DNA of 64,000 bases from Porphyra umbilicalis (GCA_002049455.2 KV918925.1:62001-126000), one strand, 5' to 3'; shown: positions 1 to 11,868, numbered from the stretch's first letter. The notes: a model not told the origin generated them from the letters alone. A program made the numbers and translations.

Positions 1-224
1 GTTTGTTTTCAAGCTCGGCGCGGACGGCACCGTAACGCGCTGCAAGTCGCGGTACATCATGCAAGGCTTTAGACAGCGGCAGCGGTGAGCTGTATCAATC
101 TGTAGGGGCCATGCCCTCTCGGTGCGGCCGTACTCGAGGTCATAGAAGCTGTCGCGGCTAATCTCTTGGAGCTATCGTCATCGACATCACGCTCGCATAC
201 CCCAACGCCCGCTTGTCCGTGGGC
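1..224 (+). pseudogene. Ty1/copia reverse transcriptase, 5' fragment (split by element A)
   Basis: The first 90 bases translate to a piece reading FKLGADGTVTRCKSRY and then MQGFRQRQ, the typical start of the copia reverse transcriptase domain (DADGTVTRYKARLVAQGF in the family). A stop follows, and the reading then needs frame shifts. Bases about 165-215 read IVIDITLAYPNARL, which corresponds to the first catalytic-Asp block (DVxxAFLNA) of copia RT. The coding signal stops exactly where element A starts and resumes at 4387 with the next RT block, so this is one retrotransposon gene interrupted by a DNA transposon. It carries stops and frameshifts and is not functional. It continues to the left of the window. 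Confidence 0.75.
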
Positions 225-1811
225 CACGGCTAGTTAAGGTGGCCTTTTTGGGTCTGATCATCACACGACAACGTGGTAGATAACCAGTAGCCGAGATTCA
301 TTTGGGTCGCGACCCAATATCATAGACCTTCGAGGCCCCTGTGACAGGGATGACTGACCGCAGAGGATGAGCCGTGGACAGATCCATGATCCTTCGACTC
401 ACCTCTTGCCCGCCTTTTCTATTCGCATAGTTCTGGTCGCCTGCAGGTGTTCTCATGGCACACGTGCCGTCGCGATTGCCAAGTGGTTGTCTTCTTGCTG
501 TGGAGGGGAGAAATATGGTGAACAGAGCTGGAGACCGAACAAGAGTGCGGCTTCTTTGTGCAGAAAACTGAGGAACCGAAACAGCCAGCAGGGAGTGGAC
601 GGGGGGGGGAAGAAGGTACCAACCGGCTGTTGAAGAGCGACACAGAGGCACTCACGTTTCCTGTGGCGCACCCGCGTTTCCCCCCCCTTTTTCTGCGCTT
701 TTTTACGTGAATGACCACTCAGGGCAACCACTGCAGACGTCCTGCAGTCCTTCAGTGGCACGGTATGGGCGCATCTGTGCGTGTATTGCGCGCGCCTTCC
801 CCTCAAATCTACGTCAGGAATGGCTGACTGGCAAGACTGGGTCCAGACTTGCCCGCGGGGCTCGTCCCCCGGCCTCGTTGCGCGCCTGCCTGTCATCACG
901 TGCAAGGTTGTGGCGGCGGCGCAGGGATACGACCCCGAAGGAGTCGCACTTGGTCTATGCGCCCCGTATTGCTCTCGGCGCAAGATCGCAACTCGTCGAG
1001 AGATACCTACCGCTGTGTCGATAAGGAATCCCCCCCACCACTCCCCAACCTTGGCATACCCCCCGCCCTGCGTTTCGCTTACCCCGCGCCTGCTGCCTCG
1101 TCTAAGGCGGGCAGCGCCTGCCCCCCGCGCTGCTCCTTCGGGCGGCGTGCACGGTTTCGCAGTGTGAGTTGGCTCGCAGGCGGGCAACACCGTAGTTGCA
1201 AGGACAGGTTCAGTCTCTGACTCCTCAGGGACAGTCGACCGCGAAGATGGAGAGCGAGGGGCTTTCGCTTGCGCGGCGCTGCTTGAGAACCGACCTTGCG
1301 CCGCTTCCTCCAAGTATGTGGGGGCAGGTGCGGAGCCGCAGCCATCCCCAGTTGACCCCCGCCGATCATTGGTGCTCACCTCTGGTGGTGATGGCAGTCG
1401 AAAACCACCGTTGTTGGCGACCGCGCCGCCAGAAGTTGTCAGTTGTCGGGCATTCCTGGATGGCCTGAAGGCCGCGAATCATGTTGGAGACGAGGAAAAG
1501 CCAACGCTGGAGGCCATAGCACGTACGATTCTATTTCGTGGCGAAGGCCCAGAGATCCGACTCACGCACAGAAGTGGACGGGCGCAAGTCTGCCTACGGC
1601 AGCGGCCGCTGAGAAACGCGGAGGTTAAAAATACCTAGACCAACAATCTCCGCGCAACTGCACTTCTGTTGCGGGTGGGCGTGCGGGAGACCGGGAAAGC
1701 GAGGATGCGGCGCACACGTACGCGTCTCTCGCGCGATGCAGTCGATCGTTCTGTCGATCAGCAGGTGGGCCGCATGGCGGCTCTGTCTATGAGCCACATT
1801 GGGTTAAATAG

Positions 1812-3520
1812 ATGGAGGTTGGCGTTCGAGGGTGCCAGCAGCGGCCTCTGCTGCCTGCCCGTCCTGCGTTTGGGGCGGCTGGAGCTCTCAGCGCTGCCCG
1901 GAAAGGAGGTCGTCGTGACAGGCTCTGGCGCCACTCTCGTCTTCTGGCCGCTGCTATTCAGGAGCGCGTGTCTCCTCTGTGTGACAAGGATCTGTTCTTG
2001 GAGACGCCGGTGAAAGACCTGGCGGCGCGCAGCAACGCTGCAGCCGCTAGACAAGGCCTCACAGGTGCTGCCGTCTCCCTTCCGGGCTCCCCCCCTTCGT
2101 CGGAGGCGGAAGTGCGCAAGGTGCACGGCCTGGACAAGGGCGGCAATCCGGAAGCGGTGCATATTGTGGCCGCAATGATCAATCAGGCGCATGCAAATAG
2201 CCCCGGCAGCACCATCCTAGTTGAAAATTTCCCCTGTGACGACGATAGGTATGTAGAGTTGGCTGTAGTGCTGGGGACGTATCTGCCCCAGCTCGACGCT
2301 CTTTTGACCGACTGCGTAATGTTTCGAGGTACCTGTCGTCCAGCGCACGTGATGCTAGGCTGCAATTTTGCCGGCAATGCTGTCTGCTTGGCCACAATGG
2401 TGCCACCGCTACGCAACCTTGTCTGGAAGACAAGCGCACCCGCTGGCCGAGTGAGCAGCAGGCGCTGCATGATGCTCGCTATGGGACGTCATACGACGAA
2501 TCTGGCTGCGTGATCTTGCCAGAGCGCACCCACTTTGCAGACCACATGGCAGTTGACGACGTGGCGCGAATGGTGGACAAGCCCAGCAATCATGAGCATC
2601 ATTGCTCGGTCGCCAGAAGTCCCTTACTTGGAATTGACCCCTGACAAATGGTACCAGCTCCTCTGCACATAACTCAAGGAGTGAACCATCGACTTCTACG
2701 ACTCGCCGTCGAGATGGTGACGGAGCACCGGAGCTCCACCGACCGCGCTGTCGCTGGGCGGCACGCGGGGAAAAACGTTACGCCGGAGCTCGTCGAGTTG
2801 CTACATGAGATGGTGCGTGTGCGGCCTTCGTCCTTGAATGGTGGTCATTTCAAATGTCTCGACTGCCACACCATCGACTATCGCAGCACGATTCTGTGAG
2901 CCGCAATGGTCGGAACGGTAGCGCTGGCGCAATTTGCAGCCTATGAAATAGCCTGGACACTGTGGGACAGGATCCGTAAAACTCTGAAGCGCGCGGCCAT
3001 CGCACCTGCGGAGGAAGTCGTGGCGTTTCGATCAAATACGTCGGCGATAGTGACAATGGCCAAGGGGAGTTCTGGTTGGTTACGGATATCCTCGAAGCTT
3101 CACATTTTGATGATCATCGCTCCTGACGCTTGGGAGATGTGGGGCAGCATTGGCCTTTGCGGCGAATAGGGGCTGGAAGCATGGCATGGGCGTTGCGGCC
3201 AATAGGCCGTCAGGCATCCGGGCGCAAAGGATGTAAAGCGGCCGGCGGGAATTATGAGTACGATGGCTCTAGCACGCGAGGCGGAAGCGGACGTTCTCGC
3301 ACGCAGCGTGGCCAGTCGAACATCGGATGCAGCAGGAGCCCTACACACAACAAAGATGACCGACAAACGCGGCGGGAGAACAAGCCGCCGTTGCCGGTGT
3401 GCGCCACCAAGAGCGTGAAGGAGGTCAAGAAGCGGAAGCAGTTGACAGCGCACAATACTGATGGAGGTTTCAAGACCGTAGAAGCCTATGTCAAGCGCAC
3501 TGGTGGGCCGGGTGTTTGAT
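1812..3520 (+). pseudogene. Element A transposase, degenerate
   Basis: Fragments in several frames align by eye with the element B transposase. About 2110-2330 has HGLDKGG followed by NSPGSTILVENFPCDDDRY, matching FGLDKGG and SRGNTILYGVFPTSKDDY in B. Bases 2400-2450 read CNGATATQPCLEDKRTRW, the zone of the CxxC motif. Bases 2650-2700 read VPAPLHITQGVNHRLLRL, against IAPAPLHLTLGITLYLLRL in B. Bases 3110-3230 read WEMWGSIGLCGE, a stop, then GLEAWHG, against FGSIGRYSEQGLESWHAHFN in B. The second catalytic Asp block appears as LGCNFAG, so the expected GD is already GC. Several frameshifts and stops make this a pseudogene. Confidence 0.75.
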
Positions 3521-3587
3521 TCAAGCATAGATCTTGTTGTTTGGTGAAAGAAAGGGCATAGGCGGGACCCCAACCATATTGTTCGAC

Positions 3588-4262
3588 ACAGGTGCATCTG
3601 GGGCGCCGCATCTATCTTTTTCAGGCTCAATTCTTCTCAGGAATGGTGTACAGAGCCTGCATGACGACATCCGGTCAAGCACAGCAAGCTTTCGAAACCC
3701 ATGAACGGATCGGCAAAGCGCCCGTTATGGCCTGCCGACTGCCCGTACGGCACATCAAATGCGCCACCGAGGCGAGGAAGGGGTCTTCAAGCACACTCCC
3801 CTATGTTTGGGGACCTCTCTAGATGCTTTTCCGGGCAACGAGCATGCGCTGAACTCGCATATGCTCTCAGAAAGAGTTTATAGTTAATTCCCCATTCTCA
3901 GCAATCCCATCTTGCGCGTCACAAGTGCGTCTGGAGCGCCCCAGTTGTCATTTCGTTTGCTACTTTCTTCAGATATTGTGCACGATTCCCGCAAGGTGGT
4001 GCATAGCCCGGCAGAAAGAGCCAAACAGAACCATGAACCGTTGAGCAAGGCCGGAGATATGCAGCGTCTGCCGCATGACCGAGAGGTACACAGTAAAGCG
4101 CCCTCGATTGCGGTGTTTCAGTACCCGTCGCGCCCGGTCCGGGACTTCTGCAACGACTCAAAACGAAGTTTTCGCCACCGGCCCACGCTCGCCTTGCGCG
4201 CAGGCGTCTGTGGTCTGGTTGCGATCTGGCGAGCCAAAGAGGCGCCTATCCGATAGGTGCTG
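3588..4262 (+). repeat. Two diverged ~335-bp direct repeats near the right end of element A
   Basis: The start at about 3588 (GGTGCATCTGGGGCGCC) recurs at about 3925 (AGTGCGTCTGGAGCGCC). A second landmark, GCAAAGCGCCCGTTATG near 3715, recurs as AGTAAAGCGCCCTCGATTG near 4095. The period is roughly the same as in the clearer array of element C at 30500-31580. Identity between units is modest and limits are approximate. Confidence 0.5.
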
Positions 4263-4386
4263 GAATAGAGCTGACATGTGAGAATTTGGCCCATGAGGAG
4301 TCGCATTTGGATGTGAGAGCCATCCTTGTGCAGCGAATCCTCTAGAAACCCAGAAGAGCCGGAACACTAGGCCTTAACCTGGCGTG

Positions 4387-5043
4387 GTGCGTGTACGTGC
4401 AGCAGCCGGAGTGGCACGAGGAGTATTTTGGTGTGACAGACGCTAGCCTGCTGTACGCTCCATACGGCTGCAAGCCGGCAGGTCAGCTGTAGGGAAATCA
4501 GTTCCACGGAACTCTGACGGCCGTTGGCGCCGTGCGGTCGACAGCCAACCCGACAATGTCCATCCGGCAGCACTCCGTGCACGGTCGAATCATTGTCCTC
4601 GTACACGTGGACGAAATGGCCGTCACTGTGAAAACTTTGGCAGGCAAGGCAGTGGCCAAGGACATTGTACCCTCTACGTATGATGGGCGCGACTTGTAGG
4701 CCACCAACACGTTTTTCGGCGTGCGATGTGAGTGCGAAAACTGATGCTGGTCCTGGGACGACCGCCGTCGACCGTGATGATCGACGAGGAATGTCAGTCC
4801 CGCCTCGCCTTTATGGCTAGTCCGACAACTGCCGAAAAGGCCCACCACGTCGACATTGCCCACCACATGGTACGCGAGCGCGTTACGGTAGGACAGGCGC
4901 AGATATCCTACATTCCGGGAATGGAAATGCCAGCCGTCCGATTCATCAAGGCGCTGCCAAACCCAGCCTTCACGTACTTCCTCTCGTGCATGACGGTGTA
5001 CACTGTGGGCGCGTGCACGCCCATGGACGGTCCGGGGATGTGA
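4387..5043 (+). pseudogene. Ty1/copia reverse transcriptase end and RNase H, 3' fragment
   Basis: Immediately after element A the plus strand reads VYVQQPEWHEEYFG and then YGCKPAGQL, a stop, GNQF. This corresponds to the copia block MEQPPGF ... YGLKQAPRxWxxxF. Farther on, IIVLVHVDEM matches the region before the copia (F/L)VDDM active-site end. In the frame from 4732, AHHVDIAHHMVRERV and ISYIPGMEMPAVRFIKALP match the RNase H tail (TKHIDIRYHFIRE ... YVPTEEMVADILTKALP). The gene ends at 5041-5043. The YVDD-equivalent is altered, several stops are present, and frames change, so it is dead. It is the continuation of the fragment at 1-224. Confidence 0.8.
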
Positions 5044-6162
5044 GCAGCGTAGCGCCACTCACCATAAAGGCGGCGCGCACGCGGGGGCGGCGCGCATGAG
5101 CATCGTCGATACTAGGACTTGATGAGGATAGCACCACCAGCCGGAATGACCACGGCCGTGGGGCGAGGCTGGTCGCCGCCCGAGGGCCGAGCCCAACGGT
5201 GGGAAGTGCACATCGCGGGCACTCAAGTATATTAGGTATTGCGCGTGGCGGGATTTGCGTGCATAATTTGTGACCGCGCGCCCTGTGCGACCTGTGTGCG
5301 GGCGCGTGGGTCACATGATGTATATCAGCACGGGGTCGCGATTCTGTGGGAGCACCCACTTATCTTCGACCGAGACCACTTCCAGGAGGGACCAGGGAGC
5401 AAGCTGTGAGCACATAAGTATCTTCGTAAAGGGGGAGTTGCGTGCGGCGCCTCCTCGAGTAGGTGTGTACGGTCCATGACGCGATTGCGGATCAACGGCG
5501 CCGAAAGTGGATCCTCAGAATCGCCCATTACAGCGTTTTTCTGAATTGTTTTGTCTCCCCACGGACGCTCTTGCCTCTATTTATTGCCGAGCAGGCAAAA
5601 CGTATACCTTCCGGAAGTTCCAGAGAAGGGCACATATTTTGGTGCCTGTGGCGTACTTATGCTTGGAAAAAAAAGGGCAGGGCTCGACCGGTAGACCGGC
5701 ATTCCCCCACGCTCGGACCGGATGGCTGCCCCAAAAGCCGTCGCCGACCGCCACAGTGTAGCATATCGCGCTCAGACTGCCGGCATCATCAGCCCACAAG
5801 CGGCCGCTGCCAAGTTTCCAATAACGCCCAGGGGGGGGGGAGGGGGGGGAAGGCAGAGGGTAAGCCCAGCGGGAGGAGGGGACTGACGGCAGGGGAGGGC
5901 GTAGGCGGGCGATGGTCCTTGGTGTCAACGGAAGCAATACGGTTAGGAGAGCGCGCCGTCCGCGTGGTCGACAATCCATGCAGAGGACTCGATCAGCCTG
6001 CTCAGAATTATGATGGCCATCAATTGTCAAGAAGCTTATGTTATCATTCCATCATGAGTGATCCATCTTCGCGTCGCTGGTGTAACATGACGAAATCAAT
6101 GAGTCCTGCCCGACAACAGTAGACCGATGACCACTTCGTCCCACGACGGACACTGGGCCACT
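5044..6162. other. No gene; possible remnant of the copia 3' LTR
   Basis: A purine-rich tract directly before 5039 followed by TGTGAGCAGCG is where a copia 3' LTR would start. I could not find the matching LTR end or a second LTR in the window. The rest shows no conserved coding. It contains an interrupted G homopolymer at about 5829-5850. Confidence 0.3.
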
Positions 6163-6622
6163 GCGCAGCGGGCCCAAAACCGTCGTCAAGAGCACGTCAG
6201 CTTTTGTTTGTGTTGGGAAGAGCAGATCATCTATAAACTGCCCTGGGGCTCTGTCGAGCCTGCTTTTTTCCAGAATGGGCGCCAAAATCATCTGTTTGCC
6301 GGGATAGATGCACCTCCATTCGTAAACAGTGAGACACAACACAAGACATAAACACTACACCCTTCCAGAAAGAGAGAAAGACGGACAAGCATCTGTAGAT
6401 ATGCTAGCAGGCGCTGATTGTGGAGTGAAGAACGATTCCTGTTCTCGCACACGACAATATGCAAGGTCCTCGCGTGGAATGGCCTCTGAGAGCCTGTCAA
6501 GGGAGGTCGATCTTTTTTTTGCACAGGAATTCTTTTTCTTTAAACAGGAACACGGGTCTCCAAGAGGCTCAGACCCGGCAAAAACGGACGTGATTTTGAC
6601 GACGGTTCTGGGCCCACTGCGC
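6163..6622. mobile_element. MITE-like element with ~44-bp terminal inverted repeats
   Basis: Bases 6163-6206 (starting GCGCAGCGGGCCC, then AACCGTCGTCAAGAGCACGTC) reappear inverted at 6579-6622 with about 38 of 44 matches by eye. The 460-bp element has no convincing coding sequence. It includes an A/T-rich stretch with TTTTTTTT near 6515. A clean target duplication was not seen. The right end adjoins the unknown ORF starting near 6640. Confidence 0.6.
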
Positions 6623-6639
6623 TACACGTGCTACTCTTT

Positions 6640-7563
6640 GCTTGGTATGATCCCTGGGGCCGCAAACCGGGGCCTCACATGTACGACTCGGCCACCGAGG
6701 AGTTCGGAAGAACTGACATCCGGCTGGTGTCTCTGCCTGCTGAGGCTGATGCGAAGGCCCGCTAAAGTGACCCCCTCGGTCACGCCACGCCCATTTGGGG
6801 AGATTGGGAGGCATCTGTCGCGGCGCAGCTTAAGGATGTACGGCTGGGGGAAGCAAGGCTCCTGCTGATGGAAGCCTGCACAGTGCACTTAGACCTGGCG
6901 GGACTCAAACCTCTCCGGCGCGCCAAGGTGTACGCCTTTATGCTCCCATCTCTCGTCTCACAAATGTTTAAGCCCTATGACGCCCGTGTCTTCCTAGCGC
7001 TGAGGGCAGCCGGCTGGACCTACATGCGCACGCTCCTTCCAACTATCCCAGTGGGCATTGGGTTTGACGTTCACTACCTGCTGAAGTCCGTTGCTGCCCG
7101 CTGGTCGCTCGGAATGACACCAGAGCGCACCAATTTCAGCTTTCAGCGCTGTGGGACCTGGCCCATTGACATCTCTAAAGTGGAGGACAGGCGGTTGCGC
7201 CGCGGGCGGGGTTCTACCGCGGCTTCGCGGATGGGAAACATGGACATTTTGGTGTCCCGCCTCAAGCCTGAGGCGGCGCGTCAAAATCAGGAGGTTGTGT
7301 GGTCGAACGACTCCGCTGAGCCTCGCGGGCGGGCTTGGTAATTGATTGCAGAAAGAGTGCCCAAGGCCATCGCGTCAAAACGTGAGGCAGGCATGGCCAA
7401 GGTCTCTGGAAGGGAGCAGCCGAAGTACGCGCGAGATGAGCGCGGAAGGGCCGAGGAGCGGAAGGAACTGATTTCGCGGGACGGCCAGGTCCAAGGCCCA
7501 ATCATAACCGTCCAGAATGAGCGTCAGTTAGTGCGCTCGCATCGCAAGCGCTTTTTGGGCTGA
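6640..7563 (+). pseudogene. Unknown ORF with two in-frame TAA codons
   Basis: One frame stays open from about 6640 to 7563 apart from TAA at 6763-6765 and TAA at 7339-7341, giving roughly 300 codons. The first part (WYDPWGRKPGPHMYDS ... PIWGDWEASVAAQLKDV) reads like real protein. The middle (KVYAFMLPSLVSQMF ... FDVHYLLKSVAARWSL) is hydrophobic and helical. The C-terminus is rich in Arg/Lys. No family was recognised. It could be part of the autonomous partner of the MITE that ends at 6622, or a decayed host gene; the context does not decide. Confidence 0.35.
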
Positions 7564-8762
7564 GCCAAATTTCCGTTGAAATGGGCACGAACTGTCCTTG
7601 TCTCCTTGCTGGTTTATTCATAAATGTTCGCATTTCAATTATCGTCATTTGACCTATGCCACATCATTATGTTTTTTGTCGCAGACCGCAGAATGAGTGG
7701 ACCCTTCGCGTTTTTTCTGTTTCCCCACTGCGCAGCTCGGTCGGCTGCATCGACTGTCCGAACTTGAGAGGGACACGACACATTCGCCGCACACTTCGTC
7801 CCAGGTGTGACATGCAACCCCCCACCCCGATCCAATTATTCCAAGCAGGGAGCGACGCAGCGGCTCGGCAGATCAAAAACCGCTTTACCCCCAAAGCCGC
7901 ACGAACGTCCATCCCAGGCTGATGAACGGTTCCGTTGTTCGTTCGCACGCCGAAGAGAGAGAATTCAAATAGCTTTGTTTCCGCATGGGAAAGTCTATTC
8001 ATTGTCGATGTTGACAACAATGGCGTGATACCTGAGCTGCCCGCTCGGACAAAGATGGACATGAGATGTCCGTCCGTGCGTCATAGGTGGTCCGCGGCGC
8101 GAGGAAGCCCGCATTGTTTTATGTATTACGAACAGTACTGTGCATCCCAGAAAAAGTGGAACACCATCTACATCCACCACTTCTGCCTTTTGAAGTCGAT
8201 TGGTATCGGATGCAATCAATTTGCACATGATGAGCAACGTGGTTAGCCTGTCACAAATCTGCAGGTCTGTCAACCGCAAATATAAATGCAGTCCAGACTC
8301 AAAAACGTGTAAGTATTAAAAACGCCCTCTCCATGTTTCACAGTGTGTCAGAATCCATCCCCAGCACACATGCGCAATTGGACCATATTGAGGCCGCGAG
8401 CCGTGTCGGCGTCCACGCTGCTGCATCTAATGCTGCGGCGCGCGTCATAGGGTCACGCCCATCACTGTCGCGCCGCTTATCTGTTTCGTTCCTTCGTTGA
8501 AGTTGGTAGTGTAGGTCCCTGCGCGTCACGTACCGAGGCTATGAGTACGTTTAAGGTCGCAAGCTTGTCTGTGTGATAATCCGGGCGGAGGTCCCACACA
8601 AACGCGCACGTCCCGCCGTGTGCTACAGGGCCACTTCACGTGCGACATATCCATATCTGTTTCTGACACCAGCTCTGTCGGCTTATGTCGGAGCAAACTG
8701 CTCAATTGCGCCTATCTGCTTATTTTGGCTGTCGCACGTAATGTTGTCTTCCTACAGGCTCC
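7564..8762. other. No gene recognised
   Basis: Moderate-GC DNA with frequent stops in all frames and no conserved motif or repeat match elsewhere in the window. A polypyrimidine-AG site near 7735 could be a splice acceptor, but no exon was identified. Confidence 0.4.
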
Positions 8763-10377
8763 ATGGCCATGCCCGGGGGTGAATCCTCCCAGTCGACCTC
8801 CCCTGCAAGTGCCGGTCAACCACCGGCGCCCGGTGAGCCCCCCGTGTTCCCCAGCAGTGGCGCTAGTGGGTACCGCAAGAAGTATGCTTCCGGCAATGTT
8901 CATTACTTCAAGGACTGTATCATTGTCAAGAGCCGCATTCAATGCCCCTCGGCACTTGAACCCAGGGATGCCTACTACTCTCACGTACGGTGCACCAAGG
9001 ATGTCCGCAACTGCCATCAACTGTAGGGTGCCCTGCCCGCTCCTTCGTGCGCCTTTGCCGCTGTGTTCTGGAGTCTATCGTCCCTTTTTGTCGCTGTTGG
9101 GTGTCGTGAGCGCGTGCTGCTATTCTTGTGGCTGTTCACCACTGCGACGCGATATCTGATGCGACACATTGCTTTCCTTTCCATGCTCGTGGATCATAGC
9201 CCGTACCGTGTCGTTTTCTTCGATTGATACCCTGATCTTTGACACGTTCTCTGGGTTTGGATCACGAGACGCAGGTGCACAGAGTGCTCCAAGAAAGGAC
9301 ACCAGCCCATCACGATCGCATTGAGCCCCAGACTGTTCAAGAAAAACATCAACAAGGGGGGGATATCTTTCACAGAGAAGCCCAGTGCCGAACTGTCTCA
9401 CCTCACGTATGCGTGCTCCCAGTTGCGCCAGCCGCGGAGTTTCCAGAGCGCGGCGCAACGCAGCTGCGCCACGTATGAGGCTGAGGACGGGAAGCTGGAG
9501 GTCGAGCAGCGCCGACGCAACGGGCTCGTTGCAAACCTAGCGAGCGCGTCCGCGCCTCGGACAGACGTCATCGACACGCTGGTAGGTTTGAGGTCGCCGG
9601 CCTCCACGGTGTCTGCGGCCAACCTTGGTGCAAGCAGCGAGCACATACGGTGTGGTAATGCTGGTTTGGACGCTGTGGCCAGCGCCTTGGCCGGTGCTGT
9701 CACCGCTGGTACGGGCGCGCCCAGCGGGGTAGCGTCTCATGATGCCCCTGTCATGTCGCTTGCGGTTTTGAGCAGCCGACACGCCGAATCTGATAAGCAA
9801 TCGGCGAAGTGGCTGCGGGAGGCTGCCGTTGCGCTTGAAGCCCCTGAGGGGTCCCGTCGCCTGTACGTTTTCTTCGTTCCCAAATCTTTGCTTCCGTACA
9901 ATATTTCCATGCCTGTCTTGTTTGTTGTATTTCTTCTGCCAATGTGGTACCTGCAACTGACTCCCTTGACCTATCGGAAGAATGCTCTTGCCTGTTGCAC
10001 ACTTTTCTTGTGCACTGGCTTTCAGGTCCCGAGGAATTGCCAACTGCGCACCTGTCAAACATGGGGACGACACCGCAATTCAACTGGCAGCACGGCCTGT
10101 TGGTCCTCCGCGAATGGCCCCGGGCCAAGGCGCTGCTTCGCTGACCGAGTGGGTCTTCGTCGACGAAACGCATGCGGCGAGGGCCGAGTTAATGTCGCAG
10201 GTTGAGCCTGCTGCCATTGAGTTCAGGATCCGCGGGTCCATGCTGGGGGGGTCGGCTGATGCGGAAGAGCTCGTCACTCACCTGTTTTCTCGCTTCTCAG
10301 CCTCCAAGAAGGCACTTCAAAGCCACATATCAAGTTGTCGGGACTGGCTTGCATCGCGGCGGTGCAGGCAGCCGTGA
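8763..10377 (+). CDS. Hypothetical three-exon protein with Cys cluster (388 aa)
   Basis: Three open blocks join in frame through two GT-AG introns. Exons are 8763-8989, 9275-9862 and 10026-10377, totalling 1167 bases or 389 codons including TGA. Intron 1 starts GTGCAC and ends ACGCAG. Intron 2 starts GTACGT and ends in a pyrimidine-rich GGCTTTCAG. The first junction creates HVRCTECSKKGHQ, so the product has a Cys cluster (DC..., QC..., RCTEC) at about residues 50-85 that could bind zinc. The N-terminus is Ser/Pro/Gly-rich. The middle is Ala-rich, with many Ser/Thr. The third exon is charged (TEWVFVDETHAARAEL). No family was recognised. Transposon passenger and host gene are both possible. The frame-preserving introns argue that it is a real gene. 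Confidence 0.55.
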
Positions 10378-11868
10378 GGCTCTGCGCACCGCACCCACCG
10401 CGCCATGTATCTCCTTGCTTACTGCGTTATCGTGAGGTACGGGCATGTTTCTGATTTCTGGCGCTCTGTTTGGTTGTATGGATGCTTTTCCGGTTCACTG
10501 ACGTGGGACACAGATGCCAGAAAGGCACGCAGGTTTGCCCTCAAAATCGAGCACATCATATTTTCCGGCTCCGCGACTACACCCTCTATCTGTCATAACC
10601 ACACCAAAAGCGACTAGAGCTTCCATATTGCATTCGTGCTGTAGTTTGAGCGTGTACCTGTGGAAACGGGAACGACCTTGTTTGCTAATGCTTGAATCAG
10701 AGACCCCGCAGTCAGTGAGCAGTGACCTCTCGTTCGGTCATCACGAAGCTCCTGACGCGATTGTAAGGACCGTTGTTCTTGAGCGCGCTCGCTGCGGCTG
10801 CTGTTGCTCATGCGGTGATAAGATGACCGTGCTGTATGTTTGATAGAAACTATATCATGGTACCAAGTCAGGTGAGGAATGCACAGGTCTGCTGCGCTTA
10901 TTTCAGCTAAGCCAAAACGTAAGCAGCAGTGACCGTGCGAAGCACAAACGATATGCACAGAACGTAGCGGTCTAAGATGCAAACCTGAAGTGACATGTGA
11001 CGAAGAGGGCATCGAAACGTAGCGCATTGCTCAGCAAGAACCGAAACGGATAAGGCAATGGCAGCAAGAGGTCAGAATGACGGACGCCTTGCCTTGATAC
11101 GGAGGTCAGTCAATCTGGCGCCATCTGCTCAGCTGGACAGGGCGGGTGGGCGCAACGTAGAGGTATGCTTTCATTAATCGGATTGGAGTCAGCAGGGCAC
11201 GTCCTGCGACAAAGTTACGGACACACAACGAGGAAGGGCAGAGGCGCGACTGCCAGTGCTCAGAACTGGGATTGCGCGTAAAAGGCGCAGCCACTAAGCA
11301 GGGACCGCAATGCACCCGGGAAAAATTTGGCATAGCTCCCGCTGTACCTAGCTTGGAAAAAACACTTGGCACGACTCAATCCAAGCTCCCGCAGACTTTG
11401 TGTTCCTTTTAAATGTCGCACACATCAGAGATACAACACATTCAAGCTGTACCAGCACAGAAAATGATGGACATTGGAGCAGGGAGCATATTCGAAAGCA
11501 CGTCATACGACAAAGCTGGAGGCGGGGTTGTGTCAGACGACTGCGAATGGTGCGTAAAGGTGATAGATTGAAACAGCGGACATCCGAGTAGTACAGTGCC
11601 CACACCGGGAAAACAGTACTCTTGCGCGTACGTATGCAAAGAGAACACCCAATCTTTGGCGCTTCCGAGCGTCCGAGACCGAACAAGGGGTGGAGAGCAA
11701 GCGCAAAAGCGGGAGATAGGGTGCAGCGGGGTGGGAAAAGGGTCATATAACGAAAGACATTGTCACAACCGCCAGATTCCGCACGCACAGAAATCCCCCG
11801 AGAGCAGGCACGTGCGGAGCACGGCGTCGGCCCGCAGGCGTTGCGGCGGTTGTCCGTGGCCGGAAGAG
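10378..11868. other. No gene recognised
   Basis: Non-coding by appearance. Reading frames are short on both strands apart from a 146-codon minus-strand ORF at 11348-11788 with no recognisable motif. The right part may include the 3' end of the Tc1/mariner-like element, but no terminal repeat was found. Confidence 0.4.

Larger units (their letters stand above)
225..4386 (+). mobile_element. DNA transposon element A (A/B/C family), degenerate
   Basis: The left end reads CACGGCTAGTTAAGG. The right end, read inward on the other strand, is CACGCCAGGTTAAGG. Both are followed 20-30 bases inside by a CTTCTGGGT-like or TTTTTGGGT block. Elements B (24488-27735) and C (30358-34969) have the same ends. 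Inside lies a decayed transposase (about 1812-3520) on the plus strand and two diverged ~335-bp repeats (3588-4262). Bases 700-1030 encode a degenerate stretch with conserved cysteines (ARLPVITC, GLCAPYCSRRK) that recurs in element C. The element sits inside copia RT. The flanking target duplication could not be resolved with confidence. Confidence 0.8.

Noticed and set aside
225-4386. Firm 8-bp target duplication for element A
   Set aside because: Flanks GTCCGTGG and GTGCGTGT match at 6 of 8 positions, but only with an offset from the ends, so it was not claimed.
4498-5058. 186-codon minus-strand ORF
   Set aside because: It is the antisense shadow of the copia RNase H region, whose plus-strand motifs are clear.
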